In this document: piece after piece, positions 43,399-52,369 of the stretch
Layout of the letters: each line of letters starts with the position of its first letter
Position numbering within the stretch: the stretch's first letter is position 1
NCBI RefSeq assembly: GCF_963675905.1
Contig: NZ_OY780936.1
Span: forward strand, 2,427,946 to 2,491,945
Reading direction: 5' to 3'
From: an uncultured Bacteroides sp.
GTDB taxonomy: Bacteria; Bacteroidota; Bacteroidia; Bacteroidales; Bacteroidaceae
Length of the DNA: 64,000 nt
Translations under genes and position numbers: made by a program
The notes under the pieces: generated by a model
Seen by the model: only the letters and a program-made list of their open reading frames with translations
Database searches by the model: none
Told to the model about the DNA's origin: nothing

Positions 43399-45509
43399 TC
43401 TTTCCCTAGATTTTTGCGTTCGTCTGCACTCAATGTTATGATACCATCTTTTTCATATTCACGAATTAATGGTATAATCTCATACTCCAATTTAGTCTTA
43501 AGGTCTTCCCATTTTTCAGCCATAAAATAACTATGACCAATCATAAGATCCTCAATATCTAAATCCGGAGATTTTTTAGACTCAATATAATCGTTAACCT
43601 TATCAAATAGTTCCAAAGCAGTCAATCTGACAGTTTTACTATCTTTAATCAAGTTGTAATAAGAATCAATAGCCTCTTTATTTGATTTAAGCGTATAAAA
43701 TGCAAACCTTCTCCGTACTGCATAATCAATATGTCCTACACTTCTATCAGTAGTATTCATCGTACCAATAATATACAGATTAGATGGGACTTCAAACTTT
43801 GTATTTGAATAAGGTAAAGTGACTTTTATCGAATTGTCACCATCACTTCTTTTATCTGATTCCAACAGAGTGATTAGTTCACCAAATATTTTTGATATAT
43901 TCCCTCTATTTATTTCATCAATAATCAAAACATAAGGTTTATAGTTTTTTTCTACTTTGTTTTTGGTTGAATATCCATATTTTTCAAGTAATAGAAACAC
44001 TTTATCTAAAGTGATATTATTTAACCGGTATACGGTACTCAAAGTCATATTTGTTTGATTATTTAAATCAAAAATATCTTCATGGATACCTTTAACCAGC
44101 CAGTTAACTTTTCTAACTCTACAATATTCACCTAATGAATCATCAAATTCATATTCACTAGTAACAACACCAATGGCATCAATAATTCTATTCGTATAAC
44201 AAGAGAAAACAACATCTCCAATTTGCATTTTATTTACAAATGCATCAAGTACAATTCTGCCACCGTATTCATACTTGTTATCATCTTGTAGATTTGGTCC
44301 ATAACTATCCCAACCAATTCTTATACGGTTATTTTCTAAACAATCTTTTCTAATATAGTTATCGTAGGTACCCATCAATGATACTTTCCAAATTGTTGAA
44401 TTCTTATTTATCCCAACATTTGCATCAATGATGATAGGTTTTTCTGCTTCTTCGCATATTCTACGGAATATACCAGGAGATGTAATGTAGTTCACCTGTC
44501 CATTCTCTATTTCTGTTTTTATACCTTCTACAAACTCTTCATAGTCCATAGAAGGATGAAATGTACAAAAAACAACACGCTTTTCATCAACTAATTGTTT
44601 GTATTGACTAATGATTGATTCACGTTCAGCGCCAAAGCTCTCGCTGTTACATAAATTGACTGCAATTTCCGGAACAATGTATGTTTTTCCGGTACCAGGT
44701 GCCCCCTGCACAATGAGGTTCTTTTTCAAATTCAGAAGCTTAATGGCCTCTGCTATTGAATTTTCGGATTTTAAAGCAGACTGTCCTTCCGTTTTTTCTT
44801 CTTCCGTTTCAATTTCTACAGAATCATTTTCTTTATAATCACAGAAAAAAGCATCATAAAAACTACGCAATCCTATTTCACTAGCTGAGAATTTATTCTT
44901 ACCATTTTGTAAACCTGTACTTATTGCCTTTAGGGTTGTATCTTTTCTAATTTGTCCATTGCCCTGAAAATTTAAATTATCCCTAAATAATTCAAACACA
45001 TCATTGCTAAAGAAAAAAGAATTCAATACTTTTAATTCATTATTCTGACGGTATAATTGAATATTATGGGATGCATTATCAATATTAGATTGATCTTTTA
45101 TTTCAATTTTCCTATACAAATCTTCATTCTTATAGAATTTACTATCAGTCAAATCCTCCAGACGATACTGCTGAATAATATCCAGTTTAAAAAAAGCTTT
45201 ATTTCTTGCAGATCTGGATGTAAGAACTAATAAAGGTTTCGTCAATCGAAACATATTCAACGCTATAAAATCATTTACCCCAATCCCTAAATCATTATTC
45301 AGGATCTTGAAATACAGCCGTTCCTTTCCATCTACAACATCCCATTTATTTGCTTGCCAGAATTGTATTTTAGTACCTCCAATCAGATACACATAATCAC
45401 CGATCTTTAATTCGCCAAACCAACTTGAGTTTTGTTCCGCCTGATAATAGCCTTCCGTTATTTGATTAACATCAAATTTTTGTGAGATTTTTCCAAAAAA
45501 TATGTTCAT
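43377..45509 (-). CDS. mcrB: McrB-like AAA+ GTPase with EVE-like insertion
   Basis: A 710-residue protein. The N-terminal part has a PUA/EVE-like beta segment (GELKIGDYVYLIGGTKIQFW). The motor has Walker A GAPGTGKTY near residue 275, Walker B VLIIDEINRGNISKIFGE near 528 and the McrB signature GTMNTTDRS near 584. Between Walker A and B, at about 370-475, is an inserted domain (IRIGWDSYGPN, MQIGDVVFSCYTNRIIDAIG) that resembles an EVE domain, a reader of modified bases. The N-terminal region would also contact DNA. The motor and restriction role are well supported; the two reader domains are inferred. Confidence 0.88.
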   Translation of the reverse strand: MNIFFGKISQKFDVNQITEGYYQAEQNSSWFGELKIGDYVYLIGGTKIQFWQANKWDVVDGKERLYFKILNNDLGIGVNDFIALNMFRLTKPLLVLTSRSARNKAFFKLDIIQQYRLEDLTDSKFYKNEDLYRKIEIKDQSNIDNASHNIQLYRQNNELKVLNSFFFSNDVFELFRDNLNFQGNGQIRKDTTLKAISTGLQNGKNKFSASEIGLRSFYDAFFCDYKENDSVEIETEEEKTEGQSALKSENSIAEAIKLLNLKKNLIVQGAPGTGKTYIVPEIAVNLCNSESFGAERESIISQYKQLVDEKRVVFCTFHPSMDYEEFVEGIKTEIENGQVNYITSPGIFRRICEEAEKPIIIDANVGINKNSTIWKVSLMGTYDNYIRKDCLENNRIRIGWDSYGPNLQDDNKYEYGGRIVLDAFVNKMQIGDVVFSCYTNRIIDAIGVVTSEYEFDDSLGEYCRVRKVNWLVKGIHEDIFDLNNQTNMTLSTVYRLNNITLDKVFLLLEKYGYSTKNKVEKNYKPYVLIIDEINRGNISKIFGELITLLESDKRSDGDNSIKVTLPYSNTKFEVPSNLYIIGTMNTTDRSVGHIDYAVRRRFAFYTLKSNKEAIDSYYNLIKDSKTVRLTALELFDKVNDYIESKKSPDLDIEDLMIGHSYFMAEKWEDLKTKLEYEIIPLIREYEKDGIITLSADERKNLGKEWKALIN

Positions 45510-45913
45510 AATAATATTTTTATATATACTTAAATTATCTAAATATAATAATTTGACGAGATTCTTATCACAATGAGATGAGTAAAATTTTATTCTCCAA
45601 AAGTAATTATAAATTTAATATTATAGTCTTATTCTATCTCTAAATAAAAAAGATATTTTTTTATTAAAGTGCCATTTTTCTCATCGTACCAGTCGGAAGC
45701 AAACCCGATCGGGAAGTTTCTTTAAGAAGGATAGCCAATGTAATACATAAGGAGAGTCATTGGTAACCTACCAGACGAATCAACTGAATTTTTCTATAAC
45801 CCTCACCCCCTCACCTTTCAGACAAAAACAACTGAATATAAGTAAATTACGGAGTGAGGGATGGTTTTTCATCCCTCACTTTACCCTCACTTTTCGGGTC
45901 TACCCTCACCTTT
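45510..45913. other. intergenic region with GTGAGGG repeats
   Basis: The left part is AT-rich and holds the mcrB promoter; TACTTTTG on the minus strand at 45598-45605 is a candidate -7 box. The right part is a cluster of CCCTCAC / GTGAGGG words (45803-45918), including the hairpin 45854-45879. No gene; short open frames here are chance. Confidence 0.6.
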
Positions 45914-45918
45914 TCAGC
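45803..45918. repeat. CCCTCAC/GTGAGGG repeat cluster A
   Basis: CCCTCAC or GTGAGGG occurs repeatedly, with GTGAGGGATG (45854-45863) and CATCCCTCAC (45870-45879) making a perfect hairpin just past the stop of the VirE-type gene. The same word recurs at 49272-49421, 51171-51263 and 55186-55244 and, as far as I can see by eye, not elsewhere in the window. Confidence 0.65.
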
Positions 45919-47989
45919 ACTCCACCACGTTATATAGCCTGCCTTTTTTTGAATTAGTCAACGGAACACTTAGCTTGGTAAGAATACGTCCGAAGGTAGT
46001 AATCTTTGTGGTGGATAGCTTGAAGCCACTCTTTTTCTGCAATCTGGTGAGAATTTCGGAAGCCAGCAGTTTTTCACAAGGCTCATTCTTTCCGGCCGAA
46101 CGAAAGTACTGAAGAAACAGTTGCTCGGCAGGAGGCTGCACTTCGAATTTCTCATTGCCGGCCATTAAAACAGCTTCATCCTCACTGTCGAACCAATAAC
46201 GCTCGCCACTCTGAATCTCGCTCAACGCCTGCGCATAAAGCTGATCATAGTTTATATTGTGCGGAACATTTACAATGCCCGTAACCTCAATACAAATAAA
46301 CCGACGGCTACCCGAAGTGTCGGTCAGCAAATCGTAATGATTACTAGTAGCAATAAACGAAGCATAGCGACGCAACTCCTGCACAACACTCTGATTGGGC
46401 TTGCGCGTATTAACCACCGGTTTCTGAAGTATATGTTTCAGAAACGCCTGCTGACTGTTAGTAATCTGGTCGAACTCATCAATGTTGATAAGTGCAAACC
46501 TATTGAGATAAAGCTCCGCATCACGCTTGTGGCCGAAATCAATGCTATCCGTATAATACGCACGCAACTCCGGCGGAAGTATGCTCAGGCAAAATGTAGA
46601 TTTCTTATATCCCTGCTTTCCAACCAGCAAAGGCGAAGTACTGTTGGCATACTGCTTGCTCATTCCACGCCAGTGAGCCACCATGCAGAGAAACCAGCGG
46701 TGAAAAAAGTTACGCCAATATTTATTCTCACACGGCACCGCATCAGCAAATGGGCGAATACGATCTACCCCATCCCAGGAAGGAAGCCTAGACAGATAAT
46801 CCTCAATAGGAGCAAACAGCGGAGTGCGGTCGGAATAAACATAGCGAGTCACGTCTCTGTCCCACAACTGAATACCCTCTTTCTGAGCATTGAGCGCAAT
46901 ACTATTAAGCACCTTCTGCGTTACAGGTCGGAAATCGAAAACAAACGAATTGCTTTCCTTATACTCCATTTCTGTAGTCTGCGTATTGTGCCTGAACTCA
47001 TAACGGCGGTTCATAAACTCTTCCGTCTTTACAGCCAGCAACTGTTCCGCACTCATACACGGTTTTCCGCCAAAATTCTTTCCACCCAGATACACATTGT
47101 GCACCGTAAGCCTCAACTCCACTTCCCTTTTTGCCAGATCAAAATGCAACATTGCCCCTATTACCACATCTTCCTCTGGTACACCCGATTTAAAACAGTT
47201 TCCCGCCAAAGTCACCAGGAATGGCTTTATATCCCCCTCTTGAGGGAACCTTCCTATTTCTTCGTACACAGACTGCAAGGACGATTCGAACAAGGCAGAA
47301 ACCACACTTCTATATTGATGCCCCGGCATCAGCCTCAGCAACGAATCATTTTCATCCTGCATTGTGGGTTCTCTATCAAGTTCTGTGCTCACTTCACAAG
47401 GCTGCTTCATTAGAATAGGATGCACTTCGGGGTTAAAAAACAGACCCGGATCATAGGAAAAGCGGCAGTAATGACTCAATGACGGACGTTTCAGTGTAAC
47501 CTTATATGATATCAGCTCCTCGTAAAACCGTACCGCCTTACGGTAAGCCTGTGCATGAAACAACTCCGCTTCCGCTTTTGTCTGTGGTAAAGAGCCATCG
47601 GGACGGATAAATGAGACAAGCAACTTCACACTTTTCGCACTAGAACCAACAAATGCAGCAAGCGTATGCGGCAAACGTGCCACCTCATCCCTCACCGCTT
47701 CTGCTTCCTCTATTCCCGCAAGGCCGTCAATCTCCAGTAACACCACACCATTATAGCGAATCATTTCCTGTTGTGCATCCACCTTTTTAAATTCAGCAGC
47801 AAAACTTAGTTTTGGCAGTTTATCAACAGCCATGCAATGCGTAGAACGGCTTACATATTGTAAAGAATGTCGCAAATTAGAAACCGGTTGTTCCTCCGAT
47901 TCAATTTTCATCTTCTCCATCAATACAGATAGTTTTACATTTTGTTGTGATTCTCTTTTCTGTCGGCCTTTTAATTGTGTTATTTTCAT
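45914..47989 (-). CDS. VirE-type primase/helicase-like protein
   Basis: A 691-residue protein typical of Bacteroides genomes. The N-terminal BT4734-like primase-type domain (about 75-220) contains VVLLEIDGLAG and LLVSFIRPDG. The C-terminal VirE/superfamily-3-helicase-like P-loop domain has LLVGKQGYKKSTFCLSILPP, INIDEFDQI and ATSNHYDLLTDTSGSRRF. Related proteins occur in phage and plasmid replication modules. No replication origin, integrase or other mobile gene accompanies it here. GTGAGGG repeats surround it. I cannot say what it acts on. Confidence 0.83.
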   Translation of the reverse strand: MKITQLKGRQKRESQQNVKLSVLMEKMKIESEEQPVSNLRHSLQYVSRSTHCMAVDKLPKLSFAAEFKKVDAQQEMIRYNGVVLLEIDGLAGIEEAEAVRDEVARLPHTLAAFVGSSAKSVKLLVSFIRPDGSLPQTKAEAELFHAQAYRKAVRFYEELISYKVTLKRPSLSHYCRFSYDPGLFFNPEVHPILMKQPCEVSTELDREPTMQDENDSLLRLMPGHQYRSVVSALFESSLQSVYEEIGRFPQEGDIKPFLVTLAGNCFKSGVPEEDVVIGAMLHFDLAKREVELRLTVHNVYLGGKNFGGKPCMSAEQLLAVKTEEFMNRRYEFRHNTQTTEMEYKESNSFVFDFRPVTQKVLNSIALNAQKEGIQLWDRDVTRYVYSDRTPLFAPIEDYLSRLPSWDGVDRIRPFADAVPCENKYWRNFFHRWFLCMVAHWRGMSKQYANSTSPLLVGKQGYKKSTFCLSILPPELRAYYTDSIDFGHKRDAELYLNRFALINIDEFDQITNSQQAFLKHILQKPVVNTRKPNQSVVQELRRYASFIATSNHYDLLTDTSGSRRFICIEVTGIVNVPHNINYDQLYAQALSEIQSGERYWFDSEDEAVLMAGNEKFEVQPPAEQLFLQYFRSAGKNEPCEKLLASEILTRLQKKSGFKLSTTKITTFGRILTKLSVPLTNSKKGRLYNVVEC

Positions 47990-48498
47990 TCGTTTTAATT
48001 ATTAATTATACCTTGAAGGTATGTCATAAACATCAATAAAACAAATTTTTATTGCAATTGTATATAAATTATTTTTATCATAAAAACCGGGCAGATATAA
48101 GCCATTTAGCCACCAAATCTAACGAATTTAAAAAGGAAAGTTTAGTAAGCCCGCGGCCGAGGGCTTATGGGACTGCATTCGAGGGCTTATCGGTTTACGG
48201 CCACGGGCCCATGGGTTCACGGCCGCGGGCTTACTTACTATTAACCGCAAAAATCATTAAGTCTGGTTATGTATGGAGATAACACAGGCCACAAATTTGC
48301 TTAGCGATTTTGCAGGTAAAACGAGAGTTGAAGTTGTGAGAATGGGTCAGCGGATTATAACCAAAAGAAAGTAGCGGCTGAGGAGGAAAGAGAGCCGTTA
48401 TTCAGAAGTAAAAAAAGTTGAAAGGATGAAACTTTTAACTATATCAGATTATACATTTTGGGCTCAGTAAACAACTTACTGAGCCCAAAACAGAGAAA
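47990..48498. other. intergenic region with palindromic repeat
   Basis: Apart from the GC-rich repeat (48144-48235), no gene or promoter is convincing. The 76-codon frame at 48052-48282 runs straight through the repeat and is not called. Confidence 0.6.
48144..48235. repeat. GC-rich palindromic intergenic repeat, copy 2
   Basis: Outer arms AGTAAGCCCGCGGCCG (48144-48159) and CGGCCGCGGGCTTACT (48220-48235) are a perfect 16-bp inverted repeat, twice as long as in copy 1. The interior repeats the modules GAGGGCTTAT, CTGCATTCGA, GGGCCCATGGG and TTCACGGCC in a different order. Both copies span exactly 92 bases. Confidence 0.8.
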
Positions 48499-49143
48499 TT
48501 ACATATCGGTAGCTACAGCTTCTTCAGCTGCTTGCCTTCCATTTATATCATCATAGAATTTTGCAAAAGAAATTTCCATGTAAGGAATAAGCCAAAGGAA
48601 ACCGATTCCTAATGTAAAAAGACAAAGTATCGCCCATCCTAAGAACCGTAGATTCAGGCAGAAGAATTTCCATTTATAGCCATACATCATCTTTTTACTC
48701 TTATCAATTGCATCCATTACCTGAATAGAGGGATTATCAGCAATAATATAAAAAGTCATTGCATAAGATATAGCGGCAATAATTCCAGGTATTATTAACA
48801 AGAGCATCCACAATATAACAAAAATAGCCATTAGAAGATAGGCTCCCAATGCAGTACCAAAATTATTAAATCCCTTAAACAGCTGTTCAAACCGAGCTTC
48901 CTGATTTCTTGATATAGCTAATGCAAAATAAGATATCCCAAGAGTCATAGGACCACCAATAATCAAACTTACAAGCCCACCCGTAGAGGCAAGCAAGTTT
49001 GTTCCAAACATATTAGAGTAAAACGAGTAATTAAACTGCAATCCATTAATGATCAATGTATACACCAAAAAAGTCCCGATAGCCAATCCCCATTTATCTC
49101 TCAGAGATTCTTTAGCCATTCTCATTAAAGCCACATTTTCCAT
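48499..49143 (-). CDS. DUF975 family membrane protein
   Basis: A 214-residue polytopic membrane protein with the DUF975 pattern: an N-terminal MAKESLRDKWGLAIGTFL, then hydrophobic segments, ending in LWLIPYMEISFAKFYDDI. Function unknown. It stands alone between two repeat-containing intergenic regions. Confidence 0.8.
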   Translation of the reverse strand: MENVALMRMAKESLRDKWGLAIGTFLVYTLIINGLQFNYSFYSNMFGTNLLASTGGLVSLIIGGPMTLGISYFALAISRNQEARFEQLFKGFNNFGTALGAYLLMAIFVILWMLLLIIPGIIAAISYAMTFYIIADNPSIQVMDAIDKSKKMMYGYKWKFFCLNLRFLGWAILCLFTLGIGFLWLIPYMEISFAKFYDDINGRQAAEEAVATDM

Positions 49144-49271
49144 ATCAATTTATTATTAAGTTATTTGTAACGCAAGTCACAATTGTATTTACTATCAAAA
49201 GTATAATTTGAAATGTATATATACAAATTTTACTGTAATTATATATAAATATTTTTTATATATCAGGAAAT

Positions 49272-49421
49272 GGATAGCTGAATTATGAATTTTGTACCGA
49301 AAATGGTGAGGGATGCCGGGATTAGTGAGGGATTGGTGAGGGATGATTTTGTATCCCTCACCTAGTGGCTATTATTGGTTTTCAAGGGGTTATTGGTTGA
49401 TTGGTGAGGGAGTGAGGGATG
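49272..49421. repeat. GTGAGGGAT repeat B (full length)
   Basis: The longest copy. Its first 59 bases (49272-49330) match copy D at 55186-55244, and its last 93 bases (49329-49421) match copy C at 51171-51263 in full length, including the word TTATTGGTTGATTGGTGAGG. B therefore looks like the complete element, with C and D its 3' and 5' parts. Confidence 0.7.
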
Positions 49422-50030
49422 GGAATTATTATATCAAACAATTGGTGCTAAAAAGTTGCAATTTATTATAAAGAAACAGACTCATATTTAATAAAAAGCT
49501 TACCTATATACCAATATTACAAACAATTTTGCCTTAATGATGCTATAAAACAAGAAGATAATAATTATGAGTCTAGGCATTCAAGTAAAGTAATATAAAG
49601 ATAAAATAGAAATAGCCTACAATTATTGTTATTATGCAGGATATAAGCAGAAAGACTTTGTTCATCATGCACAATAGCCAAACATCTAAATTTTATTTTT
49701 ATTTATTAGGGCTGATAAATTCTTGCTCTAAAAAACTCCCGAGCATAAATTAGTATACATATTTACTTTTAAAACTATTTTCATTCTCAAATCTTTAATT
49801 TAAAGGTATATAATTAACTGCAAAAATCTCAAATTCGTAATCAAAAATACTAATATTTACAAGGATATATTATTAATAATCTTTTTATAAAATATAACGT
49901 TTTTATAAAATAAACCATCTCAATTATTATCATATATCCAATTAAAAAAACTAATATATTACATTTTTTAAAGATATAATATATTGTACAACAATGCTTT
50001 AAGTCAAAAAACATTTATCTAATAGATTTC

Positions 50031-50063
50031 TTTGCTAGAATAAATATTTTTTCATTATATTTG
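50031..50063 (+). promoter_or_regulatory. promoter of the lipoprotein/2-TM gene pair
   Basis: TTTG (50031-50034), a 21-base spacer and TATATTTG (50056-50063) form a near-ideal Bacteroidetes promoter. Transcription would start about 30 bases before the ATG at 50102. Confidence 0.7.
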
Positions 50064-50101
50064 CATATTATATTTCAATTTTTAACCATAAAATTACAAA
50101 C

Positions 50102-50662
50102 ATGAAAAAATTATTTATTTTACTAACTTTAGTTAGTTATTTTTTCCTATCTTCATGTTCTTCTAATGAAGACTTAAATCAAATGTCAGAAGATAGTCAA
50201 GTCGTTAAAGAATTTCTAGGAATGAATCAATTCAAGAAAGATGTTACTCCTATTTTAAAAGATTTATCAGAGAAAGCTAGTAATTATAATACAGTAAATA
50301 CAAAAGCACTAGAATCTGATAATAAAACTATTGATAGGTCTGTTCAAGAACTTATTGTCTATTCAAGAAACATGCTTCAAGAAAATGGAGTAGATGTTGA
50401 TTCAATGTTTATTGATAAAAATGATCCTAGAATAGCCATGGCTGGTTTGGCAATGATGGACTATCAGAAAACAGCAAATCAAATCTCTACAAGAAGTACT
50501 ATCGGAGGATGCGTTCTAGAAGCTATAGGAGTAAGAAATCTATTTAAGAGTGGAGTTAAGAGAGCTGCAAAACAAATTGCTAAATTAGCTTTAGAAAAAG
50601 CAGTTCCTTATGTAGGATGGGGGTTAACTATTGCTGATTTTGCGATGTGTATGACTGACTAA
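50102..50662 (+). CDS. lipoprotein with glycine-rich hydrophobic C-terminus, candidate toxin
   Basis: A 186-residue lipoprotein I do not recognise. The signal ends in the lipobox LSSC, followed by SSNEDL, compatible with surface export. The middle is polar and helical. After ISTRSTIGGC the C-terminal ~55 residues are amphipathic and glycine-containing (AAKQIAKLALEKAVPYVGWG), end in AMCMTD, and hold two cysteines that could form a disulfide. This resembles membrane-active peptide toxins. Arg-rich sites before it could allow proteolytic release, as known for lipoprotein toxins such as BcpT in Bacteroidales. The partner gene 12 bases downstream encodes a two-helix membrane protein, the usual form of immunity proteins. 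The toxin role is inference. Confidence 0.55.
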   Translation: MKKLFILLTLVSYFFLSSCSSNEDLNQMSEDSQVVKEFLGMNQFKKDVTPILKDLSEKASNYNTVNTKALESDNKTIDRSVQELIVYSRNMLQENGVDVDSMFIDKNDPRIAMAGLAMMDYQKTANQISTRSTIGGCVLEAIGVRNLFKSGVKRAAKQIAKLALEKAVPYVGWGLTIADFAMCMTD

Positions 50663-50674
50663 AAAAATTATATT

Positions 50675-50866
50675 ATGATAAAAAATTGGATTTTTCTTAT
50701 ATTATTCTTTGTTGGAATTATTTGGACTGTTTTAGACTTATTTAAGGTGAAGAATTTTACAGGTGACAGCAAACAGATAAAATCTCTATATAAAGAATAT
50801 AAGATTTTAGTCTTGGCTATATTTATTTATTTAGTTTTCACTTATATAGATAAGATCTTCTTTTAG
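50675..50866 (+). CDS. two-helix membrane protein, candidate immunity protein
   Basis: A 63-residue protein with two hydrophobic helices (WIFLILFFVGIIWTVLDLF and LVLAIFIYLVFTYI) separated by a basic, polar loop (KNFTGDSKQIKSLYKEYK). It follows the lipoprotein gene after 12 bases and precedes a terminator, so the two form a unit. Size, topology and pairing resemble immunity proteins of small bacteriocins; no sequence family is recognised. Confidence 0.55.
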   Translation: MIKNWIFLILFFVGIIWTVLDLFKVKNFTGDSKQIKSLYKEYKILVLAIFIYLVFTYIDKIFF

Positions 50867-50885
50867 ATAGCCAGTATTTGAAAAT

Positions 50886-50924
50886 CATTAATAGCGGTGT
50901 TCTTATAGAGTGCCGCTATTAATG
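50886..50924 (+). terminator. terminator of the lipoprotein pair
   Basis: CATTAATAGCGG (50886-50897) pairs perfectly with CCGCTATTAATG (50913-50924), and a T-rich tail follows. Confidence 0.8.
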
Positions 50925-51048
50925 GTTATTTTATTAAAACCTACTCCATTTTAATTTCGTATCCATTGATTAAAACAGAACATTCTACAATCTCATTCTT
51001 GAAAATTACTTTTTAAGAACGATACTAACTTCAAGCAAATACTTTCAA

Positions 51049-51170
51049 TTATCCAACAGCTAATTTCCCTGCAAAATCCCAAAGTAAAGCAGGCATAGTC
51101 GTTTTGAACTTCCAACGTATATTCATCGGACGATTTCCATAATGCAAAACATAGGTAGCTTCACCCAAGA
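51049..51170 (-). pseudogene. remnant of a DUF3427 helicase 3' end
   Basis: Read on the minus strand this gives 38 residues and a stop codon, beginning GEATYVLHYGNRPMNIRW and ending ALLWDFAGKLAVG. It matches the last 38 residues of the helicase encoded at 56145-59276 at 34 of 38 positions, and the DNA is about 88 percent identical. The rest of the gene is missing: homology stops where repeat C begins (51171). It forms a direct repeat with 56148-56269. Confidence 0.88.
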
Positions 51171-51263
51171 GGGATTGGTGAGGGATAATTTTGTGTCTTT
51201 CACCTAGGAGTTATTGCTGGTTTTCAAGTGGTTATTGGCTGATTGGTGAGGGAGTGAGGGATG
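51171..51263. repeat. GTGAGGGAT repeat C
   Basis: 93 bases, the same length as and closely similar to the 3' part of repeat B (49329-49421). It starts exactly at the break point of the helicase remnant. Confidence 0.75.
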
Positions 51264-51295
51264 AAGGTGAAACTAAAAATCCAATATTTATAAGC

Positions 51296-51892
51296 TTAAT
51301 AATATTCCAATAAAATTGGCTGGTTAACAATTTCGAAAGATTCATCAAGAATAGAAGAATTTACGAATGTGGTATTATTATGCTTTTTAATGCCATAAGC
51401 ATCATGAATATGCCCAAAAAGATGATATTGTGGTTGAATTTTATAAACGGTTTGTAGCAAATAAAGATCGCCATAATTTCTATTCCGAGAATAGTCTAAA
51501 ATGCCATAAGATGGTTGATGTGTTACTAACACATTGGTATCTGATGGAATTTTATTTATGTTTTCAATATAATCCCCAGATATTATGTCTTCCATAAACA
51601 TAGGTAATCCATAGAATTTAACGTCATTGATTGTGATCTCCGAATTGCACAAATAAAAGCAATTACTGCTCAAGCCTTCCAGATTTGCTTTAAATAAATA
51701 GTCATCATGATTACCAGCTATGAATATTTTATATTTATATGGTAACGCATCAAACCATTCAATAAAATCAATTATTTCATCCTCTGTTCCATTTAAAGAT
51801 ATATCTCCAGAATGTACAATTATATCTGCAGGTGGCAAGCTTTGCAACAAATTATGTTTGCTATGAGTATCTGATATATGGAGTATATGCAT
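51296..51892 (-). CDS. calcineurin-like metallophosphoesterase
   Basis: A 198-residue metallophosphoesterase with the full set of metal-binding motifs: ISDTHSKH, VHSGDIS, AGNHDD, VTHQPS and FGHIHDAYG. It is a compact single-domain enzyme without signal peptide, so cytoplasmic. The natural substrate is unknown; relatives hydrolyse nucleotides or cyclic nucleotides. It is the first gene inside the segment bracketed by helicase 3'-end repeats. Confidence 0.88.
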   Translation of the reverse strand: MHILHISDTHSKHNLLQSLPPADIIVHSGDISLNGTEDEIIDFIEWFDALPYKYKIFIAGNHDDYLFKANLEGLSSNCFYLCNSEITINDVKFYGLPMFMEDIISGDYIENINKIPSDTNVLVTHQPSYGILDYSRNRNYGDLYLLQTVYKIQPQYHLFGHIHDAYGIKKHNNTTFVNSSILDESFEIVNQPILLEYY

Positions 51893-52369
51893 CTATCCAC
51901 TATTTACAATTGTTAGCAATCTTCATAACACATAGCATAATACTTATTTTTAATTGCTATTGTTTTCCACAAAAATAATCATTAATTATTACGAATCACG
52001 ATATCTTTCTATTTTTCACAATAGGAAAGATTACAAAAAAAATCTTATTATAAATATTTAACTCTTTTGGCGTTTATAGAAATAAATAAACACATACAAT
52101 CAAAAAAAGCATAACACAGATATCTTCGAATCCCATTATATAAAATATTATCACATCAAGTTTAGACTTTCAAAACGCACCTCAGTTGAATAAATTTACT
52201 CAACAATCATAAAGAAATAATGAAAATAGAAAAAAAAGTTCTTCGTATTATAATAGAGAAGGTTTATGGTAATCATACCTATATTAAAATGCATTGCCAA
52301 TTTATCATTCTCTAAAAATATTAGAAACCATTGTTGGTGACATACTTAAACATTATAAAAGCAAACAAT
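51893..52369. other. AT-rich intergenic region, nothing recognised
   Basis: About 475 bases between the divergent phosphoesterase and ZapA/HTH genes. It presumably holds both promoters, but no clear TTTG plus TAnnTTTG pair is seen, and no repeat or hairpin stands out. Confidence 0.5.

Larger units (their letters stand above)
49144..50101. other. long AT-rich intergenic region
   Basis: No gene is supported over about 950 bases. It holds repeat B (49272-49421), then a very AT-rich stretch (about 49440-50030) with no open frame of note, and the promoter of the lipoprotein gene. The strong base skew compared with neighbours suggests accessory DNA or a decayed gene. Confidence 0.55.

Noticed and set aside
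46259..47413. 384-codon open frame opposite the VirE-type gene
   Set aside because: It is antisense to a well-supported gene with clear P-loop and primase motifs, and its translation has no domain pattern; a frame shadow.
48052..48282. 76-codon frame through the palindromic repeat
   Set aside because: It exists only because the repeat is GC-rich and stop-poor; no start signal.
52120..52150. TTCGAATCC, resembling a tRNA T-loop
   Set aside because: No matching acceptor, anticodon or D arm around it.
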